Below are positions 32,639 through 42,405 of a stretch of DNA of 59,401 nt, in pieces (the stretch's first letter is position 1; each line of letters starts with the position of its first letter). Below the pieces are notes generated by a model. The model saw only the letters and a program-made list of their open reading frames with translations, did not search any database and had not been told where the DNA came from. The stretch is taken from contig JAIXYM010000118.1 in assembly GCA_027490255.1 (NCBI GenBank), positions 1 through 59,401 of the forward strand, in the 5' to 3' direction. The translations under genes were made by a program, and so were the position numbers. Source of the DNA: Oxalobacteraceae bacterium. GTDB taxonomy: Bacteria; Pseudomonadota; Gammaproteobacteria; Burkholderiales; Burkholderiaceae_D.

Positions 32639-34615
32639 TCAGATGCATTTCACTTCGGTGACAGGCGACAAAAGCTTAAAGATCTGCCCCACGTTGATCT
32701 TGACCGCACTGTCCTTAAAGCCAGCATCGCGGAACACCACTCGCAGCGGCTTGCGGGCGGCCAGTTCCTTTACCAACGCTTCATCCACACCGCCGCGCGC
32801 GTCGAAGCAGGCGGTAAGGACGTTGTCGTCCACGAAGAACACATCTTTGCCTTGGATAGCCGCCTTCTCAATAGGCAGCGCAAGATCAACGCCCCAGTCC
32901 AGCATCACCTGAAACAGCAAATCTTCCGGCGTGCGATCGGGCTTGATGTTGTCGACGAAAAGGTCAAGATTGGCCTTATCCAGCGCATCGGGCACGTAGT
33001 ACACGTCGGCCATGTTTGAAGTATCTATCTTGAAGACGCGGAAACCAACATCCTTTTTCCAACCCTCATGACAAGCACCGCTGATTACGCTCTTGCCGGC
33101 ACGGCGGATGCGCTCACGACTGACATCTGGAATAGTCTTAAAGCCCGCCTGATAAGCCGTTGAATCCTCATTTGTCTTTTCATTAATCTGCACCATCACG
33201 AAGCGACGGTTACCGCCGTCAGCAGCGTTCTGCAGAATGACCGAATGTGCGGTGGTGGAAGAACCTGCAAAGAAATCGACCACGATGTCTTCCTTTTCCG
33301 TCAGCATTTCGACCACTTCCTGAAGCACGAGCTCATCTTTCGGAAAATCAAACAAGTCGCCATCCATCAAAGCGCGCAGCCGCTTCGAAGCTGCGCGTCC
33401 ATCTTGATAAAAAACGCTGTAGGGCGTTTGCTGCTCTTTGTCTTTCAGGTAAGACTTGATGCATGGGACAGTACTTTCATCCTCGCCAAAATGCACGCGA
33501 TCATCAGCTACCCATTCCTGCATGCGTTTGGGGTCACTGGTCATCCAGCCCCTGGACGGTACCTTAACGGGCTTCTTTGTGATTGGATGAAGAATTTCGT
33601 ACTTAGGTCCTCCACCGCCGGGCCAGGAAATATCCGATGCGAAATAGACGCCACGTTTGTCAATATTGTTATAGTGCTTGTGATCCTTAGATGGATGACC
33701 GTCAGCAAGAGCTCGATACCAATCCCTTAAACCTTCAGTCATTGCCTTGAATTCTTGACCGTATTGACGTTTTAGTCGTTCATACTGAGTGTAGATTTCG
33801 TCAAGTCCTTTTTTACGCTGCCTCCAAGTGATCTGCTTCTCGCGAAGGTACTCGACATTGCGGGCATAACAAACGATGTACTCATGAGAGACCGACACCA
33901 GCCGTGAGTCATTCTTGCGCCCAGCGGCCCACACCATATCGGCAATAAAGTTGGACTGACCAAAGGCCTCATCCATCAGCAAACGCAGGCGGGGGTGCTC
34001 ACCCTCATCGCAGGAAACAAAAATTGCCCCATCCTGCTTGAGCATGTTCTTGGCTAAACGGATACGAGGGGCAATCATCGTCAGCCAATTGGAATGAAAC
34101 CGACCGTTTCCTTCTGGATTGGCAACCAGACGTGCACCTTCTTCACTGCGCTCGCCCGAAGATACCTCATGTGTGATCTGCCCTGATGCAAAACTATCCT
34201 TATAAATGAAATCTTTGCCCGTGTTGTACGGTGGATCGATATAGATCATCTTCACTTTGCCAAGGTAGGTCTCCTGCAACAGCTTCAACGCGTCCAGGTT
34301 GTCGCCTTCGATGAACAGGTTCTTGGTGGTATCGAAGTCCACGCTCTCCCCCCGGCAGGGGCGCAGCGCCTTGGCAATCGGAGTATTGGCCGCAAGCAAG
34401 GCTTCGCGCTTTCCTGGCCAGTTCAGTTGATAGCGCTCCTGTGGCCCCTCCACAATCGCCTCAGCAAGCTCTTGTCGCAACTGGTCGAAATCTACCGCCA
34501 GCTTCACGCTCCCGTCCTCGCCCTTGGCTTCGGTGATGCAGCCCGGAAACAGATCGCGAACGCGTTCTATGTTGTCCTGCGTCATGTTGCGAGATTGCAA
34601 TATCAATTTGTCCAT
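32639..34615 (-). CDS. mod: Type III DNA methyltransferase, Mod subunit (adenine-specific)
   Basis: 658 residues. Motif [22 protein letters not shown] (DPPY at 127-130), motif I in the C-terminal part [17 protein letters not shown], i.e. the beta-class order, and a central target recognition region (about 240-390). The N-terminal [20 protein letters not shown] is characteristic of type III Mod. It modifies one strand of its site and gives sequence specificity to the Res complex. It begins 38 bases after the DUF4391 gene and ends 7 bases before res. No phase-variable simple repeat was noticed in it. Confidence 0.94.
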   Translation of the reverse strand: MDKLILQSRNMTQDNIERVRDLFPGCITEAKGEDGSVKLAVDFDQLRQELAEAIVEGPQERYQLNWPGKREALLAANTPIAKALRPCRGESVDFDTTKNLFIEGDNLDALKLLQETYLGKVKMIYIDPPYNTGKDFIYKDSFASGQITHEVSSGERSEEGARLVANPEGNGRFHSNWLTMIAPRIRLAKNMLKQDGAIFVSCDEGEHPRLRLLMDEAFGQSNFIADMVWAAGRKNDSRLVSVSHEYIVCYARNVEYLREKQITWRQRKKGLDEIYTQYERLKRQYGQEFKAMTEGLRDWYRALADGHPSKDHKHYNNIDKRGVYFASDISWPGGGGPKYEILHPITKKPVKVPSRGWMTSDPKRMQEWVADDRVHFGEDESTVPCIKSYLKDKEQQTPYSVFYQDGRAASKRLRALMDGDLFDFPKDELVLQEVVEMLTEKEDIVVDFFAGSSTTAHSVILQNAADGGNRRFVMVQINEKTNEDSTAYQAGFKTIPDVSRERIRRAGKSVISGACHEGWKKDVGFRVFKIDTSNMADVYYVPDALDKANLDLFVDNIKPDRTPEDLLFQVMLDWGVDLALPIEKAAIQGKDVFFVDDNVLTACFDARGGVDEALVKELAARKPLRVVFRDAGFKDSAVKINVGQIFKLLSPVTEVKCI

Positions 34616-34653
34616 GTTGATTCCTGTGATCGCTGTGCATCCGATATCGCGGT

Positions 34654-35343
34654 TCAGCGGCTTAATTGTTCAAGTTCTGATTTAAGTTGCCGCAGGGTCG
34701 CGTTGATCTCTACCTTGCGATTGAATTGTTTTTCCTTTTCCAGCTTGGCGGCGACGGTGGCCACCTCCCGCTTAAGGGCTCGTACCTGTTCGAAGCGCTC
34801 GACCAGCGCGACCAGCGGTTCGAGTGTGCGAACTGGCAGGGGAATCAGTCGATACAAAAGCTGCTGATACAAGCTTGCAAGATCCAGCGCCAGCGGCATG
34901 GCGCTGCGCTTGCCCGCAGTAGGCACCCAGTCTGTCGAAAAATAGTCTGAGAGCACCCAGCGACTGGCGTCAGCTTCGCTCGGGCGCTTGTAGCAGGCGA
35001 CGACCTGCGTGCAGCTCTCGAAACCCAACTCGAAAACTATCGGGAACTGCACGGCACCGTCGATCGCGCGCAACACATCGTGGTTGAGCGCTGGCGTTTT
35101 GAGCTGGATGCTGAATACTTGGATCTCTGGAACGCCCGGCCTTGTCGGCAGGTTGATGGTTTCGGGGGCAAGCTTGTATTGCCAGACGATCTGCTCGACC
35201 TCTTTAACGAACAGATCCTTGAGCCTGGTATTGGCGTTACTGTGTTCGTAGAGCTTATTCTTGGGCAGGGGCCGGCCGAAGGCGGCCTTGGCAGGGTATC
35301 TGACCATTGCGGGATGCGCGTGCAAGGTGCCGAATTGAGTCAT
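34654..35343 (-). CDS. DUF4391 domain-containing protein
   Basis: 229 residues. Conserved DUF4391 features: LYEHSNANTRLKDLFVKEVE, QIVWQYKLAPETINLPTRPG, IQVFSIQLKTP, and AIDGAVQFPIVFELG. The C-terminal 60 residues form a coiled coil (VERFEQVRALKREVATVAAK). It begins in an ATGA overlap with the helicase gene and so is cotranslated with it. Members are recurrently found between a large SNF2-type helicase and type III Mod/Res, implying a fixed accessory role. Function unknown; a PD-(D/E)xK-like fold is conceivable but not shown. Confidence 0.85.
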   Translation of the reverse strand: MTQFGTLHAHPAMVRYPAKAAFGRPLPKNKLYEHSNANTRLKDLFVKEVEQIVWQYKLAPETINLPTRPGVPEIQVFSIQLKTPALNHDVLRAIDGAVQFPIVFELGFESCTQVVACYKRPSEADASRWVLSDYFSTDWVPTAGKRSAMPLALDLASLYQQLLYRLIPLPVRTLEPLVALVERFEQVRALKREVATVAAKLEKEKQFNRKVEINATLRQLKSELEQLSR

Positions 35344-38300
35344 TCAGTCCCCTTGATAACCAGAAAACCGATCAACTCGAAGTCATCGAGACCGGAGATG
35401 TTCTGAGTTAGCGCCGTGGTCCTTCCCCCGGCGAACAGACTGTCGAGGTCCTTTTGTTCTTTGACCTCGATCATCGAGCGAACAGCTTTGTTGAGGAGCT
35501 CGGAATAAGGCTGCATCATCCGACCGTCGGCCGTTTCTCGGTTAAACCTTTGGCATACTTCCGTGATGGGAAGCGTCTGTCCTTTACAACAGCTACGCAC
35601 CAGATCCAGAAGGCGTTTGACCTCGGTGTGATCATGAACAACTTCGCCCTTGTGGTTGATATAGATGAGGTAGTACGGGTGCAGCCGATTATGTTGGGGC
35701 AAGTGGGCGGGCGGGTTGACGCCTGCATTTTGATTACGTAACGTAAAGATCACACCAGGCTGCAGTCCCAAGTCTGGATTCGCGGCCACGACCGCGTGCA
35801 GGCCGCGTGGCATGTTGTTGAGGTCGCCGTGGACCTTGACGTAGTTCAGCAAGTCCATGCGGAAGTCATTAAGGCCAAGGTCTGTAATGGACACGCCAGT
35901 TTTAAGCTCTTCCAGCTCAATGACTTCATCTTGCATACGACGCAGCTGTTCTTTGCGGTATGAAACGTCGTTTGCTTGGGCGGAGAGCACGTTATCGTCG
36001 CCGGTGGCGGTAACGTCGGCGATCATCATGCGACTCTCGACGCGCTCCTTGAGATTGATGTACTCATCCAACGAAATGTCCGGCCAGTAGTTCACTAACT
36101 GGATGCTGGCATTTGGCGATCCGATGCGGTCTATGCGACCGAAGCGCTGGATGATTCGCACCGGATTCCAGTGGATGTCGTAATTGATGACGTAGTCGCA
36201 GTCCTGAAGGTTCTGGCCTTCCGAAATGCAGTCAGTGCCGATCAGTAGATCTATCTCAGCTGCTTCGTTTGGCAGTACGACAGCCTTTTCCTTTGCGCGG
36301 GGCGAGAACAGAGTTAGGAGTTCCTGAAAGTCATAGCCCTTGGTCAGGGTGGATTTAGGCGTGTCCGTGCCGGTAACTTTGGCTGTATGGAGGTTTTGGT
36401 TGACAAGAAGCTCGGTCGCCAGGTTGGCGTACAGGTAGTCCGCAGTGTCGGCAAATGCAGTGAAAATCAGTACCTTGCGATTACCGGGGTTGATCGGGTG
36501 GGCGATCTTTTCCAGCAAGTGCGCCTTCAAATGCTGCAGCTTGGCGTCGTTATCTGCACTGATCTTTCGCATCGATGTAAGCAGCGCCACGATTACCTCG
36601 AGGTCGTTTTTGAGCTCATATTCCCATGAGGGCAAGTCCATGTCGGCAAGGCTCACCTTGACCTTGCCACCAATCTCGCCGCCGCCTTCAAGTCCTTCAG
36701 GCAGTTCATCTTCGTCGACGCCCAGGGATTCGAGCGCATCGGTCAGGTCGCTCACGCTCACGGCGCTGCCGGTTTGATTGAAACTGGCGATCTTAGCCAG
36801 ATTCCCCTCGTAGTTTTCGCGCAAGGATTGAAGCGTGAGGCGAAACGCGGCTACCGAGCTTTCCAGTCGCTTCAGCAGGTTGACCGTCATCAGCGCCTGC
36901 AGGCTTTTTTCACGGTCAGCCTGCCGTAATGTGCCCTTAACTCCGACCTTCGTATCGTACAAATCTTCGTACTTCTTTAGCCGGCTAGGCAAGATGTAGC
37001 TTACTGGAGCATAGACAGCGAGTTTTAGCCGGGATAGCTGTTCGAAGATTTCGTTGAAGCCCATCACGTCCGTCTGCTGGGTCAGGGGTCGATGGAACGA
37101 TAGGGGTTTGCGGCGCTCCGGGAAGTGGCCGATATCCTTGGTGTCGTAAAAAGTCTGAATATGCTTGCGTGAGCGCGCGATTGTGACGCTATCGAGTAGT
37201 TCGAAGAAGTCGAAATCCAAAGCATCCAGAATGGCGCGCACGGTGCGTTGTTCCGGCGGCAACTTGGCCCAAGCGTTGAATGCCTTCTGAGCGTTGCGGA
37301 AAACCTCTTCGACCGACTTGCTGGTCCGCAGCTTCTTGTTCAGGCTTTCTGAGTCACCTTCATAAGCCAGCGCCAGCTGGTTGCGCAGGTCATTGAATCG
37401 GTTATTCACAGGCGTCGCGGAGAGCATCAGCACCTTGGTCTTTACACCCTCACGGATGACCTTATTCATTAGCTTCTGGTAGCGGGTCTCCTTTTCCTTA
37501 AAGGCGTCGTTGTTGCGAAAGTTGTGTGACTCATCGATGACGATGAGGTCATAGTTTCCCCAGTTGATGCGGTTCAGCGGTGTGCCGAAAGACTCCCCGC
37601 TAGTGCGGCTCAAGTCCGTGTGGCAAAGGACGTCATAGTTGAAGCGATCTTGTGCAAAGATGTTTGTCTTTAGGTTGCGGTTGTAATTGAGCCAGTTATC
37701 GGCCAACTTCTTGGGACACAGCACCAGCACCGAGCGGTTGCGCAACTCATAGTACTTGATCACTGCTAGAGCCGTGAAGGTCTTGCCCAGACCGACGCTG
37801 TCGGCAAGGATGCAGCCGCTGTAGGTGTCCAGCTTATTGATAATCCCAGTCGCGGCGTCTTTCTGGTAATTGAAGAGCTTGTTCCAGATGATCGTGTCCT
37901 GGTAGCCCGTGCGGTCGTTGGGCAAGAGGTCCTCATCGATATCATCTAGGAACTCATTGAAGATGTTGTAGAGCATCAAGAAGTAGATGCTCTCTGGGGA
38001 GTTCTCCTGATAGACGGACGAGATGTGCTCGCAGATTTGCGTGGTTACGTCTTCCACTTTCTGGGGGTCATTCCAGATCTGTTCGAATAGATTTAAGTAG
38101 GTGGAAGTGAACTGCGGGTCATCCAACTTGTTTACCAAATTAGAAACTGCGTTGCCTCGCTGGTAGCCCAGATCGACTGCCGTGAATCCGTGCAATGGCA
38201 TGTAGGCGACGTCGGTGTCCGCAGACTGCACGCATGCAAATGGCTGCATGGGGGCCCTGCTTCGATTGCTCTTGAAAGTCGCCTTGCGCCGTAGCCAGTC

Positions 38301-38627
38301 GGCGCATTCCTTTGCGATGGCTCGCTGATTGAGCTTGTTTCGCAGCTTAATCTCGAACTCGCTGCCGTAGAGGCTATGTTGGCGGTCGAGTCGGGGAATG
38401 TGAAACTCACGGCGCTCCCGGCGAATCTCATCGGTCACTTCATCGGCGATGAAGGCGGGCGCGGTAAAAATGAAGCTCAGTTCGTCGATCTTTTCCAGCT
38501 CTGCCTTCAGTGCTTCGAACGCGTACATCGAAAAGCAGGAAGCCGCGACCTTCAGCCGGGCTCCCGGTTTGAGAGTCTGCTTGAGGTCGTCACCGAGCAG
38601 GTGGCTGATGTTGTCAATGAGTTCCAT
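35340..38627 (-). CDS. Large SNF2-type helicase with N-terminal PLD-like domain
   Basis: 1095 residues. The N-terminus (about 1-150; KVAASCFSMYAFEALKAELE, ELSFIFTAPAFIADE) resembles the phospholipase D-like domain found before such helicases. The motor has Walker A ILADSVGLGKTFTALAVIKY (275-283), DESH at 365-368 (LIVIDESHNFRN), motif III MLSATPVNNRFNDLRNQLAL, and motifs V-VI in LIGTDCISEGQNLQDCDYVI and QRFGRIDRIGS. The C-terminal 250 residues are unassigned. Second gene of the restriction operon. The helicase may move along DNA or remodel protein complexes for Res; this is unproven. Confidence 0.9.
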   Translation of the reverse strand: MELIDNISHLLGDDLKQTLKPGARLKVAASCFSMYAFEALKAELEKIDELSFIFTAPAFIADEVTDEIRRERREFHIPRLDRQHSLYGSEFEIKLRNKLNQRAIAKECADWLRRKATFKSNRSRAPMQPFACVQSADTDVAYMPLHGFTAVDLGYQRGNAVSNLVNKLDDPQFTSTYLNLFEQIWNDPQKVEDVTTQICEHISSVYQENSPESIYFLMLYNIFNEFLDDIDEDLLPNDRTGYQDTIIWNKLFNYQKDAATGIINKLDTYSGCILADSVGLGKTFTALAVIKYYELRNRSVLVLCPKKLADNWLNYNRNLKTNIFAQDRFNYDVLCHTDLSRTSGESFGTPLNRINWGNYDLIVIDESHNFRNNDAFKEKETRYQKLMNKVIREGVKTKVLMLSATPVNNRFNDLRNQLALAYEGDSESLNKKLRTSKSVEEVFRNAQKAFNAWAKLPPEQRTVRAILDALDFDFFELLDSVTIARSRKHIQTFYDTKDIGHFPERRKPLSFHRPLTQQTDVMGFNEIFEQLSRLKLAVYAPVSYILPSRLKKYEDLYDTKVGVKGTLRQADREKSLQALMTVNLLKRLESSVAAFRLTLQSLRENYEGNLAKIASFNQTGSAVSVSDLTDALESLGVDEDELPEGLEGGGEIGGKVKVSLADMDLPSWEYELKNDLEVIVALLTSMRKISADNDAKLQHLKAHLLEKIAHPINPGNRKVLIFTAFADTADYLYANLATELLVNQNLHTAKVTGTDTPKSTLTKGYDFQELLTLFSPRAKEKAVVLPNEAAEIDLLIGTDCISEGQNLQDCDYVINYDIHWNPVRIIQRFGRIDRIGSPNASIQLVNYWPDISLDEYINLKERVESRMMIADVTATGDDNVLSAQANDVSYRKEQLRRMQDEVIELEELKTGVSITDLGLNDFRMDLLNYVKVHGDLNNMPRGLHAVVAANPDLGLQPGVIFTLRNQNAGVNPPAHLPQHNRLHPYYLIYINHKGEVVHDHTEVKRLLDLVRSCCKGQTLPITEVCQRFNRETADGRMMQPYSELLNKAVRSMIEVKEQKDLDSLFAGGRTTALTQNISGLDDFELIGFLVIKGTE

Positions 38628-38635
38628 GACTACTT

Positions 38636-38848
38636 TCAGATCTGGTCTCTGTTCACAGAATCAATTGCCGACTGAATCTTGATCCACCCATCGATATCGG
38701 CCTTCGAAAATCTCCAACTACCGCCCACCTTGAAGGCCGGAATCTGCTTCGCCCCAGCCAATCGGTAGATGGTTCGCTCAGTGACCTTGAGGTAGTCGGC
38801 GACTTCCCCGATGGTCATGATGGCATTGTCCGCTGGGCTCGCTGGCAT
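38636..38848 (-). CDS. Helix-turn-helix (excisionase-type) DNA-binding protein
   Basis: About 70 residues of HTH_17 type: MTIGEVADYLKVTERTIYRL, AGAKQIPAFKVGGSWRFSKA and DIDGWIKIQ. Start uncertain: MPASPADNAI at 38848 is listed; the frame is open to an ATG at 38884 and MTIGEV at 38818 is the minimal family start. None has a good ribosome binding site. It is the first gene of the restriction operon, 8 bases before the helicase. Such proteins act as small regulators or recombination directionality factors; an upstream 9-bp dyad suggests autoregulation. Confidence 0.75.
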   Translation of the reverse strand: MPASPADNAIMTIGEVADYLKVTERTIYRLAGAKQIPAFKVGGSWRFSKADIDGWIKIQSAIDSVNRDQI

Positions 38849-38894
38849 GGTCTTGGCCAGGTGGTTGGTATAAAACAACAGCATAGTGCAAAAT

Positions 38895-38992
38895 TTTCAA
38901 TCTGTAATTGAGAGATTGAAATATTGTTCTGGCTCCTAGGCTCACCGGATGAGCCTGGGGGCGGTTCACCCAAAGAGGAAGACGTTCAATCT
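38895..38992. promoter_or_regulatory. Operator candidate upstream of the restriction operon
   Basis: TTTCAATCT (38895-38903) and AGATTGAAA (38913-38921) form a perfect 9-bp dyad with a 9-base spacer. A third half-site TTCAATCT is at 38985-38992. Between them is another hairpin, AGGCTCA-CCGGA-TGAGCCT (about 38938-38956). The HTH protein encoded immediately downstream is the natural candidate ligand. The rest of the interval 38885-39177 holds no supported gene. Confidence 0.6.
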
Positions 38993-39177
38993 CGAAACTG
39001 CAAATCTGATAATCACCAGTATCGTCACACATGGCTGAGGACCTGATGGGGCGATTTTAATTATCTGAAATCGAGGTCGGCTACGGTAAGCTGAAACTTC
39101 AATGACCTCAAAAGCAAGGATCTCGACAAATGCCTTAATAGGCTGAAAGTATGCCGCGCGAATATTAAAAACCTCAT

Positions 39178-40317
39178 TCACCAAGTAACTTGAAGCGTCC
39201 GCTTGTCATTTTGCCTTTCGGTCAAGCTTGTTTTTAAGCCTTGGTGCTGGATCCATTTTATCAAGCCATCAATTCCGACAAAATCTGGCAAATACATGAA
39301 TCTGGATCCGATGCGTACGCCCTCTAATCCGTGCTCATTGAACTTGAACCAGATTTTCAGGCTGCCTTTCTTAACGTTTGCTAGCAGACTCCGCCGAATT
39401 TCCAGAAGTAGCTCATGGGAATCGCCTTCCGCAAACCAGTAGATTTTCCGATAATCACCAGAGAATGCTTTTCCGCTCCTCGGTTTACGCCGCCAACAGA
39501 CAATTATTTTACTTTTTTTCCTGTCTTTTAAAGACTTCTCTACCGATCTTTCTTCTCGCAAAAGTTTATCGTGCGTCGCAACGATTCGGGCCGTAGCATC
39601 GATAACTTTGCGCGCCCGGTCGAGCAAAATATGTTCTTCGCTCGGCAAAGTCTTGAGAGCAAGAAGGCGCCCCCTGATAAATTTTCTCATACGGACGTCG
39701 TCCCAACCAAGAAGTCCATAGTGCAAGCGCAGGTCGTCCACTGATCCGGTCGCGAGCAAGTCGCGCTCGACTGTCAAAGGATGATCGCTCACCCATTGCG
39801 ACAACCTTCGGAGCTTGTTCTCTACCATTCGCGATGAAAAAAGTTGATGTATCGGTTCTTCCTCGTCGATCTGAGGTTGTATATTGATTGGTGAATAAAC
39901 CCTGCCGTAAACTTCGGAAAAATCGTTGATCCACTCGCGACTTTGGGCGCAGAGTTGGGATTTCTCACTTTTTATGAGCGCCAACCTTCCCTCCAAGTTT
40001 TTATAACCCACTTCATCATTATCTCGGTAGATCGCTACCGACCTGAACTCAAAACCTAGTTGTTCGAGATGATCTTGATACGCTAGGGCTTCGGACGTGG
40101 CATCGATAAATTGTTTATGCAGATATGACGCAGATATGCATTTTTTAAGTACTGACCTGATTGCCCGTGCCTGATCCAGCTCATGCTTTTTAAGAGCAGC
40201 AGCATCGGCTTTGGCGCGTGCCGCTTTTCTGGCCGCATTAGCTTTTTTCAGGCGTTCGGCACGCTCCAGCTCGGAAAGCCTGGTCCGGATTTGGTCAATG
40301 ATTAATTCGGCAGCCAT
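39178..40317 (-). CDS. Uncharacterised protein at the end of the dynamin/Hsp70 cluster
   Basis: 379 residues, no recognised domain. The N-terminal 55 residues are a charged Ala-Lys-rich helix (AARKAARAKADAAALKKHEL). A helical middle has several Arg/Lys-rich segments (MRKFIRGRLLALKTLPSEEH). The C-terminal 110 residues look beta-rich and basic: IIVCWRRKPRSGKAFSGDYR, KIYWFAEGDSHELLLEIRRS, GVRIGSRFMYLPDFVG. The gene begins 273 bases after the Hsp70 stop and has the same direction, so it may belong to the same operon or have its own promoter. Function unknown. Confidence 0.65.
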   Translation of the reverse strand: MAAELIIDQIRTRLSELERAERLKKANAARKAARAKADAAALKKHELDQARAIRSVLKKCISASYLHKQFIDATSEALAYQDHLEQLGFEFRSVAIYRDNDEVGYKNLEGRLALIKSEKSQLCAQSREWINDFSEVYGRVYSPINIQPQIDEEEPIHQLFSSRMVENKLRRLSQWVSDHPLTVERDLLATGSVDDLRLHYGLLGWDDVRMRKFIRGRLLALKTLPSEEHILLDRARKVIDATARIVATHDKLLREERSVEKSLKDRKKSKIIVCWRRKPRSGKAFSGDYRKIYWFAEGDSHELLLEIRRSLLANVKKGSLKIWFKFNEHGLEGVRIGSRFMYLPDFVGIDGLIKWIQHQGLKTSLTERQNDKRTLQVTW

Positions 40318-40590
40318 AACTCAAACTTATTCTCTATCGCGCTTAGGCCCTACAAATAGTCGCCGGCTAACGAGTGTTGCCACCTGAAAAATTTGCTAGC
40401 TCGTATCTGACCTAAGGCTTTCATTCAAAGAAACATTTTTATCCAGTCACCGGCAAATCGCCGGACTAGAAGTTTTCTGTTCTGCTGCCTAGATACCCGT
40501 TAAATCGGACGACAGTCGGGAGCGACCAAACCCAAACTTGCCATTCCCGCTGATACGCCATCATCATGCAGGCTGGTACCGGCCGTATCT

Positions 40591-42405
40591 TCAGTTTGCC
40601 TGATGGCCTACCGTATTTACCGAACCGTTGTCGACGGGCAGCCCGGATGCACATCGACAAAGGGGGTCATTTGATGAACGGCCGCAAATCGAGCAGGGAA
40701 CGTAATAAAGGTGCTCCTCGATCTGAATTTTCGGAGGGCACCGCTCCACCCTAAAATAAAAAGGGTTATCACGATAAAGCACCTCCCCGGGGATGAGGCT
40801 GTAGTCCTCGCGGTCTGCAATATTGGATCGGATGGCCAGCGATCCAATCTCGCGAGCCTCCGGCTTTCCATCCTCGCCCATTGGGGTCGCACTGCCCCAA
40901 GGACTTCGGGACACGGGTGTTGCCAACGCAAATTCGAGATCGTATACCTCGGCAACAGCCTGCCCTTTTTGGTTCAATGACCAGGCAATTGCCGTTAGCA
41001 CAAGGTTTTCATCGATGCTCACTTCTAAGGCAAGCCTCTCGCGAAATGGACTAGCTTTACTGTCCACCTTAACGACCATATTGCATAGGGGACGGCGCTG
41101 ATCATTGTCGGGGACACGCGGGCCAGGGCGGTGCGGAGCGACCAAGTTGAATTTCCCATATCCGTCGCTTGGATCTGTGCAATACAAGTCGAACCGGTCG
41201 CTCCGTCTCTCTCGCTCGGTAGGCATTTCAGTACCCGCCGGGATCAGGGAAATGTATGAATTTCTAGCCAACGCGAGCTCGATGTTTTTCGACAGGTGCA
41301 GCCGGGATTCATCGTGCGCGACCCAAGCCGCTCCCTCCGCAATCGCCGATGCGCTCTGCTTGGAAACATGTACTCGTCCGGGTCCAAACAGCTCATCAAG
41401 GCGATTTTTCACTAGCGGCATGTTCACCATTCCACCGGTCGCCAAGCAGAGCTCGACCGACGCTGTAGAATACCCCTCGCGCTCCAGTAGCCGCTCTATT
41501 CGGGTGATTCCTTTTTTGACGAGGTGTCCGACGATTGAGTGGAGATCATCGCGGGACATATTCACCGATAGTGCCGCTTGCTCATCATCTTGATAGTAAG
41601 GATCAACATCAATATTCCATGTGGTTCGCTCGCTCAGGCGTATCTTGGCATCCTCACATTGGTGCAACAGCCGTTTCCGTGCGTCAGGAAGAACTTCGAT
41701 ATCGTCTTCTAGGCCAAGCTCCAACCGGGATCGCTTCTCAACCTCATTGCGCAACTCCTCATCAAAGATGTCCCCACCTACTTCTTCTGTCCCGTCATTG
41801 GCAATCTGGATCAACAGTCCGTTCAAGACGCGACACAGCGTGAGATCCAATGTGCCGCCGCCCCAATCGAAGACTAGCAATAGCTTTCCTTCATAACGCC
41901 GGATGAGATCATCGGTGTCCCGAGAAGTTCGGAAATAACCGTATAGAGCCGCCAGCGGTTCATGAACAAACTGCACTACGCTCATGCCAGCCTGTCTAAA
42001 GGCTTGTCGTAGAAGGGCACGCCGCTGTCCGTCCATGTTAACCGGTATGGTGGCAACAACGCGATCAAAGGCCTTGTCGCTACCTGCGCTCGTCTGGCGC
42101 GCGAAGTCCCTGACGTGGGTAAGCACGTATTCGACAATCTTAACTGGATCCCTGCGCACTCCCTCGATTATTTGCTCCTCTCGTCCCAGCAGCGTCTTCG
42201 GTGAGCGGACGATGCTCCCCTGGACGCCCAAACCTGCCGACGTCAACCTATCGCGAGCTTTACGGCCCACCTCAACCTTGCCTCCCTCGAAGCTTACAAC
42301 GGAGGGGATAGGTCGATTGTTGTCGAGAAATGTAATTACCTCATCTCCGTTGACCATCGAGATCAGGCTGTTTGTTGTTCCGAAATCAAATCCCACGACC
42401 GCCAT
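40591..42405 (-). CDS. Hsp70-family protein with divergent C-terminus
   Basis: 604 residues. Actin-like ATPase motifs: VVGFDFGTTNSLISM (phosphate 1), VVATIPVNMDGQRRALLRQA, FVHEPLAALYGYF (connect 1), VFDWGGGTLDLTLCRVLNG (phosphate 2), ATGGMVNMPLVKNRLDELFG and SAIAEGAAWVAHD (adenosine). A short beta-rich part (FRERLALEVSIDENLVLTAI) recalls the substrate-binding domain, but the usual lid is absent. The last 30 residues include CSICGRSSNDPLCRC, which could bind zinc and is not normal for DnaK. It overlaps the coiled-coil gene by 20 bases. It is probably a dedicated component of this cluster rather than a housekeeping chaperone. Confidence 0.88.
   Translation of the reverse strand: MAVVGFDFGTTNSLISMVNGDEVITFLDNNRPIPSVVSFEGGKVEVGRKARDRLTSAGLGVQGSIVRSPKTLLGREEQIIEGVRRDPVKIVEYVLTHVRDFARQTSAGSDKAFDRVVATIPVNMDGQRRALLRQAFRQAGMSVVQFVHEPLAALYGYFRTSRDTDDLIRRYEGKLLLVFDWGGGTLDLTLCRVLNGLLIQIANDGTEEVGGDIFDEELRNEVEKRSRLELGLEDDIEVLPDARKRLLHQCEDAKIRLSERTTWNIDVDPYYQDDEQAALSVNMSRDDLHSIVGHLVKKGITRIERLLEREGYSTASVELCLATGGMVNMPLVKNRLDELFGPGRVHVSKQSASAIAEGAAWVAHDESRLHLSKNIELALARNSYISLIPAGTEMPTERERRSDRFDLYCTDPSDGYGKFNLVAPHRPGPRVPDNDQRRPLCNMVVKVDSKASPFRERLALEVSIDENLVLTAIAWSLNQKGQAVAEVYDLEFALATPVSRSPWGSATPMGEDGKPEAREIGSLAIRSNIADREDYSLIPGEVLYRDNPFYFRVERCPPKIQIEEHLYYVPCSICGRSSNDPLCRCASGLPVDNGSVNTVGHQAN

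Noticed and set aside
38966..39184. 72-codon minus-strand frame after the 39178 gene
   Set aside because: It would need a TTG or GTG start overlapping the previous stop and shows no family features; kept as non-coding.
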